The notes beneath the pieces are model-generated. The model had not been told where the DNA came from and made no database searches. It saw nothing but the letters and a program-made list of their open reading frames with translations. A DNA stretch of 64,000 nucleotides from Verrucomicrobiota bacterium (GTDB lineage Bacteria > Verrucomicrobiota > Kiritimatiellia > SS1-B-03-39 > UBA6053): NCBI GenBank assembly GCA_020831635.1, contig JAFIGC010000005.1, positions 1-64,000 on the forward strand. The letters run 5' to 3'. Of this stretch, positions 9,446 to 18,400 are shown piece after piece; within the stretch, counting starts at the first letter, position 1, and each line of letters starts with the position of its first letter. A program made the position numbers and the translations under genes.

Positions 9446-10438
9446 TCACCTCATCTCCCGTCCCGCCTCCAGTGCGGCGTTCATGGTGGTGTCATCGAAA
9501 ACGGTACCCACGATCATGTCCGGATCTTTCGTTTTACGGTCAAGGCGAAGGTAGCGGAGAGTCGTTTTGCCGTCTTGGTTGGCCTTGCAGGCGGCTTCCA
9601 TGCACTCTCGACTGTGGGTGGTGGCGAAAAGCTGCACGTTCTGATCTTCCAGCACCGCAATCAGTCCTTTCCAGAAATCCTCCAGACCGCCGTAGTACAA
9701 GCCGTTCTCAATCTCGTCCACTAGCAAAATATCCGGTTGCAATGCGAAGATCTCGCAATAGATATGCAAAGCTCTTGCAAACGCCTGCCCCATCTGAGTG
9801 AAGGGGATCATCGGGCCGTTGCCAAGGTCCACATATACCAAATGATCCTGCGCACCTTTCGGTTTGGCGTAGCGGAGTCGACGCAGTCGGGGTTCGATGG
9901 ATTGCCGAAGCAGATCTTGCAGCTTGGCTTCATTGTCCGGGTTCAATGGCGCGATTTCATTAAAGAGATTCGATGTCACCAATGGGTCGGGCTGGCTGGT
10001 GGAGAGGATGGAAAGTTTCGCAACATCAAAATGCTTACTCACCCGCACACTGCCATTTGTATCGGAATCGATTGTGACCATAGGATCGCGATGATCGAAA
10101 TCGTGATCTGCTTTTGACCGAAATAAAGATTTGCGGTTGTTAGTGTTTAAACCAGACTCTACTTTGATTAAGTCACTCGTAATGGAAAGCAAACTGAAAT
10201 CTTCTTTTCTCGCCAGCAATGGCCAGAAAGATTTCCAGTCATCCCGTTGTGTCCGTTGACGAAAAGTTTTCGGGAGATCCGTGATTTGTTGTTGGGAACC
10301 GAAAAGAAGTGTCAATGCTTCAAGCACCGAGGTCTTGCCCGTATTGTTACCGCCCACAATCATGTTGACCCGACCCAGGTCATCAAAAGCAATTTTTTCG
10401 ATGCCTTTGAATTCTTTTAGTTGTATAGTGTTGATCAT
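9446..10438 (-). CDS. Orphan AAA-type ATPase (RecF/OLD-like, AAA_15/AAA_21)
   Basis: 330 residues from the ATG at 10438 (MINTIQLKEFKGIEKI), which fits the family N-terminus better than the upstream start at 10474. Seen: Walker A GGNNTGKTS near residue 30, an SMC/ABC-like region in the middle, Walker B DILLVDEIENGLYYG near 260 and the switch ATTHSRECMEA near 290. There is no TOPRIM domain and no nuclease, helicase or abortive-infection partner next to it. Related ATPases occur in defence systems with a partner gene, and also singly. The gene is visibly lower in GC than its neighbours (about 10000-10440 is AT-rich), which suggests transfer. Confidence 0.85.
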   Translation of the reverse strand: MINTIQLKEFKGIEKIAFDDLGRVNMIVGGNNTGKTSVLEALTLLFGSQQQITDLPKTFRQRTQRDDWKSFWPLLARKEDFSLLSITSDLIKVESGLNTNNRKSLFRSKADHDFDHRDPMVTIDSDTNGSVRVSKHFDVAKLSILSTSQPDPLVTSNLFNEIAPLNPDNEAKLQDLLRQSIEPRLRRLRYAKPKGAQDHLVYVDLGNGPMIPFTQMGQAFARALHIYCEIFALQPDILLVDEIENGLYYGGLEDFWKGLIAVLEDQNVQLFATTHSRECMEAACKANQDGKTTLRYLRLDRKTKDPDMIVGTVFDDTTMNAALEAGREMR

Positions 10439-10580
10439 GATTTTTGCTTTAACGCAATCCGCCGGGAAGGCCAATGGAAAAGAAGGGCATGTGAGGATTT
10501 TTTCCGGAGCAGTCAGCCCGTTCCGAAGCTCGGAAATTTATTTTTGCGGCGTTCCGACGGTCGGAAGTTGGATTTCACCC

Positions 10581-11585
10581 CTAAATTTCCCCGGCCCGGC
10601 GGAACTCACCGGCGATAAGGACCGATTTCGGATGGCGGGGAATGCCGGTTTCCCGGCGGATTACCTGGGAGGTCAGCAGGTCGATCGCGGCGGCGCCAAT
10701 GATTTCCGGGAGTTCGTCAATCCCGGAAAAACCTTCCCGTTGGTTGCCGAATAGGAAAATCATGGGGGCCGCCGGTCCCTGCATCTGATCCTGGATTTCC
10801 TCGACGATCCATGAATCCGGACCCAGCAAGGCATCCGGTTTGTGACGAACAAACCATTGGCGCAAGGTGCTTGCCTGCCGACCAATCACGAGGGGCGGCA
10901 CGCAACGAATTTCGGGATGTTCGGCGGCAAACCAGAGGAAGGCCGCCAGGGGACCGTTGCGCTGCCGCTCTTTCATGTCCGGCGTGGTGATCAGTCCGAT
11001 ACGCTTCCCACCCTGCTTCACCACCTCTTCCAGCAACATCCGCATGTTGGCAAAATGGTCGGGAAAGACCCGGTGCAGATGATGATGGGCACGTGCGGCG
11101 GTGGCCGCCACCAGGGCGACGTGTTGTTCGGGGAGGACGATGTCGTGGGGCAAATCCGTCTGCGGCGGGATCAGCACCCCGTGGATGGATCGGGTGTACA
11201 GAATTGTTTCCAAACGAGCCTGGGTCATCCCCGGTTCCCGCAGACGCAGTGTATCCATGCGGTAGCCCAATTCCGCCGCGCGGGCTTTGGCGCCTTGAAT
11301 GAGCCGGCGGGTATAGGGATCCTTGGCCAGCTCATCCGCATCCCGGGCGTCGGATAACAACCCGAGCACCGAAACCGGCTGCGTGTCCCGCCGGGAACGG
11401 ATGTGGGCCATCAGCCGCGTGGTCTCCGGGTCCACTTGGTATCCTCGCTGTTTGGCGAGCTTTTTGATCCGTTCCTTCATTGCCTGGGAAATACGCGGAT
11501 CATTGCGAAGGCCCCTCGACACGGTGGCGGGGGTCGTGTTCAGCTCTTTGGCCAGGTCGGCCAGACTCACTCGTTTTTTGGGCAT
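10581..11585 (-). CDS. LacI-family transcriptional regulator
   Basis: 334 residues. The N-terminal helix-turn-helix reads VSLADLAKELNTTPATVSRGL (motif TPATVSR), then the hinge region around GYQVDPETTRLMAHIRSRR. The remainder is a periplasmic-binding-protein-like effector domain, including GGKRIGLITTPDM and the C-terminal IDLLTSQVIRRETGIP. Divergent from the PEP-CTERM/lipoprotein/glycosidase run that begins at 11725. A perfect palindrome lies between them, so control of that run and itself is likely. Inducer is presumably a sugar released by those enzymes (inference). Confidence 0.93.
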   Translation of the reverse strand: MPKKRVSLADLAKELNTTPATVSRGLRNDPRISQAMKERIKKLAKQRGYQVDPETTRLMAHIRSRRDTQPVSVLGLLSDARDADELAKDPYTRRLIQGAKARAAELGYRMDTLRLREPGMTQARLETILYTRSIHGVLIPPQTDLPHDIVLPEQHVALVAATAARAHHHLHRVFPDHFANMRMLLEEVVKQGGKRIGLITTPDMKERQRNGPLAAFLWFAAEHPEIRCVPPLVIGRQASTLRQWFVRHKPDALLGPDSWIVEEIQDQMQGPAAPMIFLFGNQREGFSGIDELPEIIGAAAIDLLTSQVIRRETGIPRHPKSVLIAGEFRRAGEI

Positions 11586-11626
11586 GGTGATTTCAAATCA
11601 GGACGCGGTCTTATTGTCAAGCTTGC

Positions 11627-11644
11627 ATGCGTAACATTACGCAT
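11627..11644. promoter_or_regulatory. LacI operator, perfect 8-2-8 palindrome
   Basis: ATGCGTAA-CA-TTACGCAT lies between the divergent LacI and PEP-CTERM genes. On the minus strand a TTGACA sequence follows at once (11618-11613), a possible -35 box of the LacI gene. On the plus strand it sits just upstream of a -35/-10 pair for the PEP-CTERM gene. Its core GCGTAACATTACGC recurs with one symmetric change at 54239-54252. Confidence 0.7.
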
Positions 11645-11652
11645 CGGACAAC

Positions 11653-11682
11653 TGGACAAAAAAGCGCCGGCGGGTGTATCTT
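11653..11682 (+). promoter_or_regulatory. Candidate promoter of the PEP-CTERM/glycosidase run
   Basis: TGGACA at 11653-11658, an 18-base spacer and TATCTT at 11677-11682 resemble a sigma-70 promoter. It lies 9 bases after the operator and 42 bases before the start at 11725. Confidence 0.4.
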
Positions 11683-11724
11683 GGTTCGTGTAGATTGTCA
11701 CACCCACAACAAAAGGAAGAATCC

Positions 11725-12537
11725 ATGAAGACCCGCATCCCCCTCATCGCCGCCGTATTCCTCGGCGCCGCCATTGCCTCAGCAAGTTTGCTGGTACACG
11801 AACCCTTCGATTACACCGTCGATGCAAATATCGGGGGCGTCGCCGCCACCGGGACCGGACTGACGGGAAATTGGCAAAGAACATTCACGGATACGGCCAC
11901 CGCGATCTTGCGCACCTACGAAGCCACTTGGGACACCCCCGCGAATTATCTTGTCACCCCCTTAAACAAGGGTGTCGGCACACCCGTGGACCAAAATAAC
12001 AGTGCCGCCGTAAATCTGGCCACGGGTGCTCAAATTGATTTTGATACAGATGGCGCCGTCTATTACAGTTACCTGCTCAAATATGGGACAGACAACCGCA
12101 GCCGCGTGAGTTTCGGCAGCTCGTCCGCCCCCGATCTCATGCGAGTACAAGGAATTGCGAACGGAACCCTGCGCGTTTATGCGGGGGGTGATTTTTCGGA
12201 CGGCGCCGCACTGGCCACCGACACGGATTATTTGATCGTCGGCCGCATCACCACCTCCGAACTGGGCTCGGACGAACACCGCATTTGGGTGTACCCTTCC
12301 AGCGGTACCGTGGCCGGCTCCGATCCGGGAACGGCGGGGTCATACGCCTTCCATACCGGCACCATCACCGGCAACGCCTCCATGCTCCAGTTCAGCAATG
12401 TGATTGACGCCCAATACGGCGAATTCCGCATGGGCACCACTTGGGAATCGGTGGCCATTCCCGAACCCTCCAGCATTCTGCTGTTGGGGTCGGCCTTGGG
12501 TCTTTTTGTCCTGTTCAACCGTCGTCGCATCAAGTAA
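11725..12537 (+). CDS. PEP-CTERM sorting domain protein
   Basis: 270 residues from the ATG at 11725, preceded by AAAAGGAAG. The reading frame is open upstream, but only this start gives a signal peptide (MKTRIPLIAAVFLGAAIASA). The body resembles a beta-sandwich (LamG-like) protein, for example LVHEPFDYTVDANIGG and DTDGAVYYSYLLKYG. The C-terminus has the complete sorting signal: IPEPSSILLLGSALGLFVLF then RRR. Such proteins are handled by an exosortase and end up at the cell surface or in exopolysaccharide; no exosortase is in the window. First gene of a run leading to a lipoprotein and a glycosidase. Confidence 0.9.
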   Translation: MKTRIPLIAAVFLGAAIASASLLVHEPFDYTVDANIGGVAATGTGLTGNWQRTFTDTATAILRTYEATWDTPANYLVTPLNKGVGTPVDQNNSAAVNLATGAQIDFDTDGAVYYSYLLKYGTDNRSRVSFGSSSAPDLMRVQGIANGTLRVYAGGDFSDGAALATDTDYLIVGRITTSELGSDEHRIWVYPSSGTVAGSDPGTAGSYAFHTGTITGNASMLQFSNVIDAQYGEFRMGTTWESVAIPEPSSILLLGSALGLFVLFNRRRIK

Positions 12538-12547
12538 GCTTCGACGC

Positions 12548-14782
12548 ATGCGAACCCGCACCGCTCTCTCTTCCAGCCTGCTTCTGCTCGGCCTCGTCGC
12601 CTGCATGAAGAACCCGGAATCGGCCCAACACAGTGGCCCCATCCACCCTCACACCGGCTGGGCGGAATGGGAACTGTGGCGGGACTGGCCGGGCGAATCC
12701 TTGCGGGAGGAATCCAATTCCTCCCGCTGGGAAACCCCGCCCACCCGCCACCTCCCCCTCCGTTCCCTGGAATCGGCCCGGGATGTCATGGATGATTTTG
12801 CGGTGCGCATTTCGGGCCTTCTGATCCCGCCCGCCTCGGGAACGTATTCTTTTTTGTTGGCGTCCGAAGGAGAAGTGATGCTGCGTCTGGACGAGGAGGA
12901 GTTTCTTTTTTCCAGCGGGGGCACGGCCCGAAGCGAAGGCATTCGCCTTGAAAAAAACAACCCGGTCGCCTTCCAACTGCTTCACAAAGGCGGACAGGGC
13001 CCCGACCGGCTCAGCTTGGGCTGGATCCCGCCCGACGGCGAGTTGGAGATGCCCATTGGCGGAAATGCCATTGCCTCCCTTGCCGATCCCGCCGAAATAC
13101 AGGCCCGCAATCTGCGCCGGGTATTGATCGACAGCCGATTGCGCACCTACGACGCGGAACGCCACATGGCCCTGCACCCGCACAATCCGCGCCCCGGCGA
13201 ACACATCGTCCGCGAAACCTTTTACACCGCCGGTGCACTGCTGGAAAGCGACGACCCGGAGGACCACGCGGAGGCTTTCCGCGCCATCCGCGCCGTGATC
13301 GGCCTGCAAAACAATTATGCGCCTTCCTCCTCGCACGGCAACTGGCCGCGGGTGGTTCAACAACCCGGAAACTTCAACGCCCAGAACATCGGCGGCTTTA
13401 TCGGCGCGGAAATCATTGTCATGCTTCAACGTCATCCAGACAAATTGTCCGAAGATCTCCACACCGCCCTCCAAGAGGCACTGCGCCACGCCGCCCACCG
13501 TTCGCGCCGATACAATCCCCCCGTTACCGCCACCAACATCGTCACCAAGGCCATCGCCGTGGCCTTGATTGCCGACGCGATGCTGGACATTCCCGAAGCC
13601 CGCGCCTGGGGCGAAACCCGCCTGCGCGAACTGCATGACCACACGCTGGAGGCGGGGATACCCTCCGAATACAACAGCCCCACCTACAACCGGGTCACCC
13701 TCGAAGCCCTGACCCTGCTGCGAACCTATTTTTTCGACGACGAACTTTCTCCGCTGATTGAAGATCTGTATCGTATTTCCTGGCGCGAATTGGTGCTCAA
13801 CTATCATCCCAACCTGCAACTTTGGGTGGGCAACGCCGCCCGCAGTTACGACGGCATCACCCACCCCGGCGCCCGCTTGCAGGAAGCCACGGAGTTTGTC
13901 CATTTCTTCGGGGAAGTCAGCGCCAGCCGCCTGCCCTCCCCCCTGCCCGAGGAATTTCTTCCCCATTTGGCTCCCCTGACCGACGCCGAAACCCGAACCA
14001 TCCCGGTGTTGGGCGGCGGACGGGAAGCCGACATCATTTTCCAGGAAAGTCCGGTGCCGTTGGTGTCCACCCTGTATTTACACCCCGCCTACGCCCTGGC
14101 CAGTTTCAACCGCGGCGATCTCTGGAACCAGCGCCGGGCCTTGACGCTCACCTGGGGGCGCCGCGATCATGCCGGACACCTCACCCTCGCCTCGCCCTCC
14201 GGCGCACAGGGTCTGCTGGCCGCGCAAACCACCGCGCTGCAAGACAAAAACCGTATCCTGCTGCTGGTCAATTTCGCCACCGACGCCGGTTGGGGCCAAC
14301 ACCCTTGGGAACTGTATGGGATCGACCGCGAAGCGCCCTCGCGCAATATCGCCGGGGTTCGCGTTCGTTTTCAAAACCAGGGCGCCGACCGACTGCGGTT
14401 TGAGATTCCCGAACAGATGGATCAGCCCGTCACCGCCCACGCGGACGGGATTCGTCTGGCCCTGCGGCTGGTGGGCGGTCAGTTTGGACCCGACGCCCTC
14501 CGCTGGGAGCAAACCCGCGACGGACACCTCGATTTGGTGCTCAATGAGAACGCCCCCCTGAATCTGCACGAACTGGAATCCGCCCATGCGGCCATCGCCC
14601 TGGAAGTACTCGAAGACGACACCGCCGACGATTGGCTTGCGGACGTGCGACTGACTACCGACGAAACACACGCAACCCTGCAAGCCCCCGGTCTCACCCT
14701 CCGCGCCGCGGCGGCCCCCGCGCCTTACGCCCATTTGCAAACCCGAATTTCTGATCAACCCACCCCCGGAGAAACCCCATGA
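12548..14782 (+). CDS. Lipoprotein with PA14-like domain and alpha-helical toroid
   Basis: 744 residues from the ATG at 12548. This start follows the PEP-CTERM stop by 10 bases and gives a lipoprotein signal (LLLLGLVAC near residues 11-19). Residues about 70-150 look like a PA14 sugar-binding domain (SGLLIPPASGTYSFLLASEG, EVMLRLDEE). From about 210 there are helical repeats with HGNWPRVV, SEYNSPTYNRVTLEAL and NYHPNLQLWVGNAARSY, as in (alpha/alpha)n-toroid lyases and hydrolases. The last ~250 residues look like a beta-sandwich. The family is not certain; a surface-anchored polysaccharide lyase or binding protein is the best inference. The stop overlaps the next start (ATGA). Confidence 0.7.
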   Translation: MRTRTALSSSLLLLGLVACMKNPESAQHSGPIHPHTGWAEWELWRDWPGESLREESNSSRWETPPTRHLPLRSLESARDVMDDFAVRISGLLIPPASGTYSFLLASEGEVMLRLDEEEFLFSSGGTARSEGIRLEKNNPVAFQLLHKGGQGPDRLSLGWIPPDGELEMPIGGNAIASLADPAEIQARNLRRVLIDSRLRTYDAERHMALHPHNPRPGEHIVRETFYTAGALLESDDPEDHAEAFRAIRAVIGLQNNYAPSSSHGNWPRVVQQPGNFNAQNIGGFIGAEIIVMLQRHPDKLSEDLHTALQEALRHAAHRSRRYNPPVTATNIVTKAIAVALIADAMLDIPEARAWGETRLRELHDHTLEAGIPSEYNSPTYNRVTLEALTLLRTYFFDDELSPLIEDLYRISWRELVLNYHPNLQLWVGNAARSYDGITHPGARLQEATEFVHFFGEVSASRLPSPLPEEFLPHLAPLTDAETRTIPVLGGGREADIIFQESPVPLVSTLYLHPAYALASFNRGDLWNQRRALTLTWGRRDHAGHLTLASPSGAQGLLAAQTTALQDKNRILLLVNFATDAGWGQHPWELYGIDREAPSRNIAGVRVRFQNQGADRLRFEIPEQMDQPVTAHADGIRLALRLVGGQFGPDALRWEQTRDGHLDLVLNENAPLNLHELESAHAAIALEVLEDDTADDWLADVRLTTDETHATLQAPGLTLRAAAAPAPYAHLQTRISDQPTPGETP

Positions 14783-15408
14783 AATGCCTCGCCCTTTTGC
14801 CCTTGTTCGCACTCACCCTCCTTCAGGCCGAACCCTTGGTGATTTATCCCAGCAGCGACAACCGCGTTCTCGATACCGACGGCAGCGGACACGGCAACGA
14901 AAGCCGGGCCCTAGATCATGAGGGGGAGGCACTCAACATCGGGGACAATGCCAACGATTCCGTCTGGCGCTCGATCCTCAAATTTGATCTGCGCGAGCAA
15001 AAAGACGCACTGGCAGATGCCGAAAAACTGCACCTGCGCCTCACCGTCCGTCAACGCCTCTTGCAAACCCCGCGCGACTGGACCTTTCAGGTGCTGCACA
15101 TCCCCAGCGAACATGCGGACCGGATCGTGATCACGCCCACCGGCGATGACGACGAATTCAGCCGCGATGGCAAAATCATTCACGAACAACCCGCGGGCAC
15201 CGTCCGCAGCGGGGAACAAGTGGAAATTGATATTACCGACGCGGTAAAAGCGGCATTGGCGGGCAACGGCATCCTCGCCCTGCGCCTGCAACTGGACCCC
15301 GCCACCAACAAAGACAAAACTCTCGACCAGATCTCTTTCTTCTCCGGTTCCCACAACGTCAATACCCCCAGCCTCCGCCCTCAGATCATCGTTGCCGCCG
15401 GAGAGTAA
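14779..15408 (+). CDS. Secreted DNRLRE/CBM96-like domain protein
   Basis: 209 residues with a short signal peptide (MKCLALLPLFALTLLQAEP). The body is one beta-sandwich: LVIYPSSDNRVLDTDG at the start, SILKFDLREQ in the middle, and VEIDITDAVKAALAG followed by LALRLQLD near the end. This pattern is the DNRLRE/CBM96-like carbohydrate-binding module. The PEP-CTERM protein at 53441 has a related domain. Translation is coupled to the preceding lipoprotein by a 4-base overlap, and the next gene begins 2 bases after its stop, so the three are almost surely one transcript. Confidence 0.75.
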   Translation: MKCLALLPLFALTLLQAEPLVIYPSSDNRVLDTDGSGHGNESRALDHEGEALNIGDNANDSVWRSILKFDLREQKDALADAEKLHLRLTVRQRLLQTPRDWTFQVLHIPSEHADRIVITPTGDDDEFSRDGKIIHEQPAGTVRSGEQVEIDITDAVKAALAGNGILALRLQLDPATNKDKTLDQISFFSGSHNVNTPSLRPQIIVAAGE

Positions 15409-15409
15409 G

Positions 15410-18400
15410 ATGCGGAAGTTTCTTTGCGCGGGCCTTATGACCTTGGCAACCGTATCCACCGCGGTTTCGTTCGATTGGCCGGAGGACGACCTCCAAGGCG
15501 CCCTCCGCCTGCGTTTCCGACTCGGCGGCGTGGAAAGCACCTTCGACCTGCCCGCGCGTGCCGCAAATCGGGTGGCGCAAACCGTGCTGCTCGACACCCC
15601 CCGTTTCCGCGTGAACCTCAATGTGGACCGGAATAAAACCACCCTGCATTTTTTCTTTTTTGCCGACGAAGCGGAAAACGGCGCTTGGGCGCTCCATGGC
15701 GTGGACCGACTGAACGGCGTGCCGGAAACGCCCTACAAAGTCGGGGTCGTGGATCTGAGTCACCTCAAAGGGGGACGCGATTACGAACTCTGGATCAACT
15801 GGGATTTGGCGGAAAAGGAACTCCAAGTCTGGCTCAACGGCGAACGCCAAGGCGATCCCTTCACCGCCAACCGTCAACCCTGGATCCCCGCCCCTCCCCG
15901 GCCCGGCCCCGCCCGCGTTGGAACCGCGCTTCAGGATGGCGACACGACGTTCCCCATCCACATCCTCGAGGCCGAAGCCTTCTCGCCACCCGGGGACGAA
16001 ACCCGCGTGCGCGCTTCCTCCGCCGACCTGGCCCGTCTGGAAAACGAGGGACGCGTGGTTTTCACCGCCCCCCTGGACCTGAGTCCCTACCAGCGCACCC
16101 TCCGCTACGCGCCGGATTTTTCCGAAATCAGCATCCTTGCCGAGACAGACCTCTTCGACGCCGAAGATCAGCGGACCCGTGCCCCGTCGGCGCAAGAATG
16201 GGTGCTCGAAGGAGGTGCCCGCGCCACCGCAGGGCCCGACGGTCTGCATTTGGACACCCGACCGGAGGGAGAAGACACCCCGGAAATCACCGCCGCCAGC
16301 GGTCACCTCGTCCTCTGGGCCCCGGCCACCCTGCCGGAAAATTTCCTGCTCGAGTACGATTTTGAACCCGAATCCCCGCGTCGCGGGCTCCATATCCTCT
16401 TCTGGAACGCCCTCGCCCGTTCCGGGGCGGACATCTTCGATCCCGAAAGCGGTTTGCCGTTCCGCAACGGCGTTTTTTCCCACTACACTTGGCAAGGCGT
16501 GAACAGCTATCACGCCTCCCTCTTCGCCACCGACGACGAGGAACCCCGCCGCGTCGCCAACCTCCGCAAAAACAGCGGCTTTGTGCTCGCCGCCTGCGGC
16601 GAGGATGCAGTCTACGGCGTCGAAGGGCCGGTCCGCATCCGCCTCCTGCGCGACGGAACGGTCATGCGCCTGGAAGCCAACGGACGCGAGGTGATGCGCT
16701 ACAACGATGACGGCAAAGCCAACGGACCGCCCCTGCACGGCGGACGCTTCGGATTCCGCATCATGGCCCACACCGGCGCGGCCCGCATTTCCAATTTGCG
16801 CCTCTATGAATTAACCCCGCTCTCGGAGGAAACGCGGGGCCAAGCCCTGCTGAATTTTGAGGGACTGGAGGCGGAAGCGGTCCCGTCAGACTGGCAAATC
16901 GAGGGGGATGACGCGCAAAGCGCGCTCCACCAAGACCCGCTCGTGGAGGGACGCGGCTACTTGCGCCTGCTGCAAGCAGAGGATGCCCCCACGACCCTGA
17001 CCCTGCCGCTGCCCGCCTTGGACGAAGCGGGGCGATTGACCCTTCGTTTGGGCGTGCGCAGTCCGCAATCCAAGTGGCTGCAAATCCACCTTGCCCGCGA
17101 CGGGAACAATGTCTGGTCTCACAACCTTGCCCTTGGACGCGGCTGGCGCGAGGAGGCGCTTGATTTGGCCCTCCCCGCCGGAGACCCGATGGAACTCTCC
17201 CTCTCCTTCCATGGCGAAGGCCGGGTGGATCTGGAATCCCTCGAAATTCGGCACATCGATGCCCAGGCCCTGCGGGCCGGCGCGGTCCGGCGCGAGCGCC
17301 CCGGTCATGCCGGCAATTTGTTGCGCAACAGCCGTCTGCCCCTGGGTCTCCCCTCCGGCTGGCATCTCGACCGCAATGTGGACGACGAAACGGACCTGGA
17401 GTGGGCAATCGACCCGGATGTTTCCGGTCCCTCTGGATTCCCCGCCCTACAACTTCACAGCCGGCGTCCCGTGGCCCTGTTCACCGAACCCTTCACCCCC
17501 ACCCGCCCCGGCGAAGTCCACACCGCCCGCCTCCAAGTCCGCGGCCCCGCCAAAGGGCGTTTGCAAATCTACCAAGACGGCATTCCGGTGGCGGAAGCCC
17601 TCGACTTTTCCGTCGAGGAGGAGTGGGCCGAACAGCGCTTGAGCTTTACCGCCGCGCCGCTGGCCCGCCTGAGCACCCTTCGCATCGAAATCGACGGCAC
17701 CGCCTGGCTGGATGATTTTCAGATCCATGCCGGCACCGACCCCCTGCCCTCCTCGAACCGCGCCGAAGTCGCCTTGGTGGTCCCCCGCTTCTCCCGCATC
17801 GTGTTTCACGACGAACCCTTGGAGATCCTCTGGACGGTCACTGACGCCCCGGAAGGCGCAATCCTCCGCATCCGGATCGTGAACCTCTACGACGAACAGG
17901 CCCGGCCCACTCCCGTCTCCCTCGACGCGGCCCCCATTCAATCCGGCAGCCTGCGCGCGGATCTCTTTCCCGAACGTCCGCTGGGACAATTCCGCGTTGA
18001 AGCCCGGGTCGAGACCGCCCGCGGGGAAGCTCTCGGCCCCTGGAACGAGTTGGTGGTGACCCGCCTGCAACGTCCACGCGATTTGGGCGAACCGCATCCC
18101 GACTCCCCCTTTGGGATTCACGTGCCCGCCACCGCGCGGCACCTCGAAATGGCCGGCGCCATCGGCATGCGCTGGGTGCGGTTGCACGACATCGGCGGCA
18201 ACCAGTGGTTTCACCTCGAACCGCGTCCCGGCGAATGGCATTTTCGCGATGAAGGTATTCACCGCACCCGCGCCGCCGGCTTCGAAATCCTCGGTGTACT
18301 CGTCAGCACGCCCCTCTGGGCCAACGCCTGGCCGGGAGAAGACAAACCGCTGGTGCACGGCTATTGGGACATGTTCGGCATGCCCGGAGACCTCGACGCC

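Noticed and set aside
12530-13966. 478-residue antisense frame opposite the lipoprotein gene
   Set aside because: Gly/Val/Phe-rich shadow of a high-GC gene; the sense strand has a lipobox, domains and coupled neighbours.
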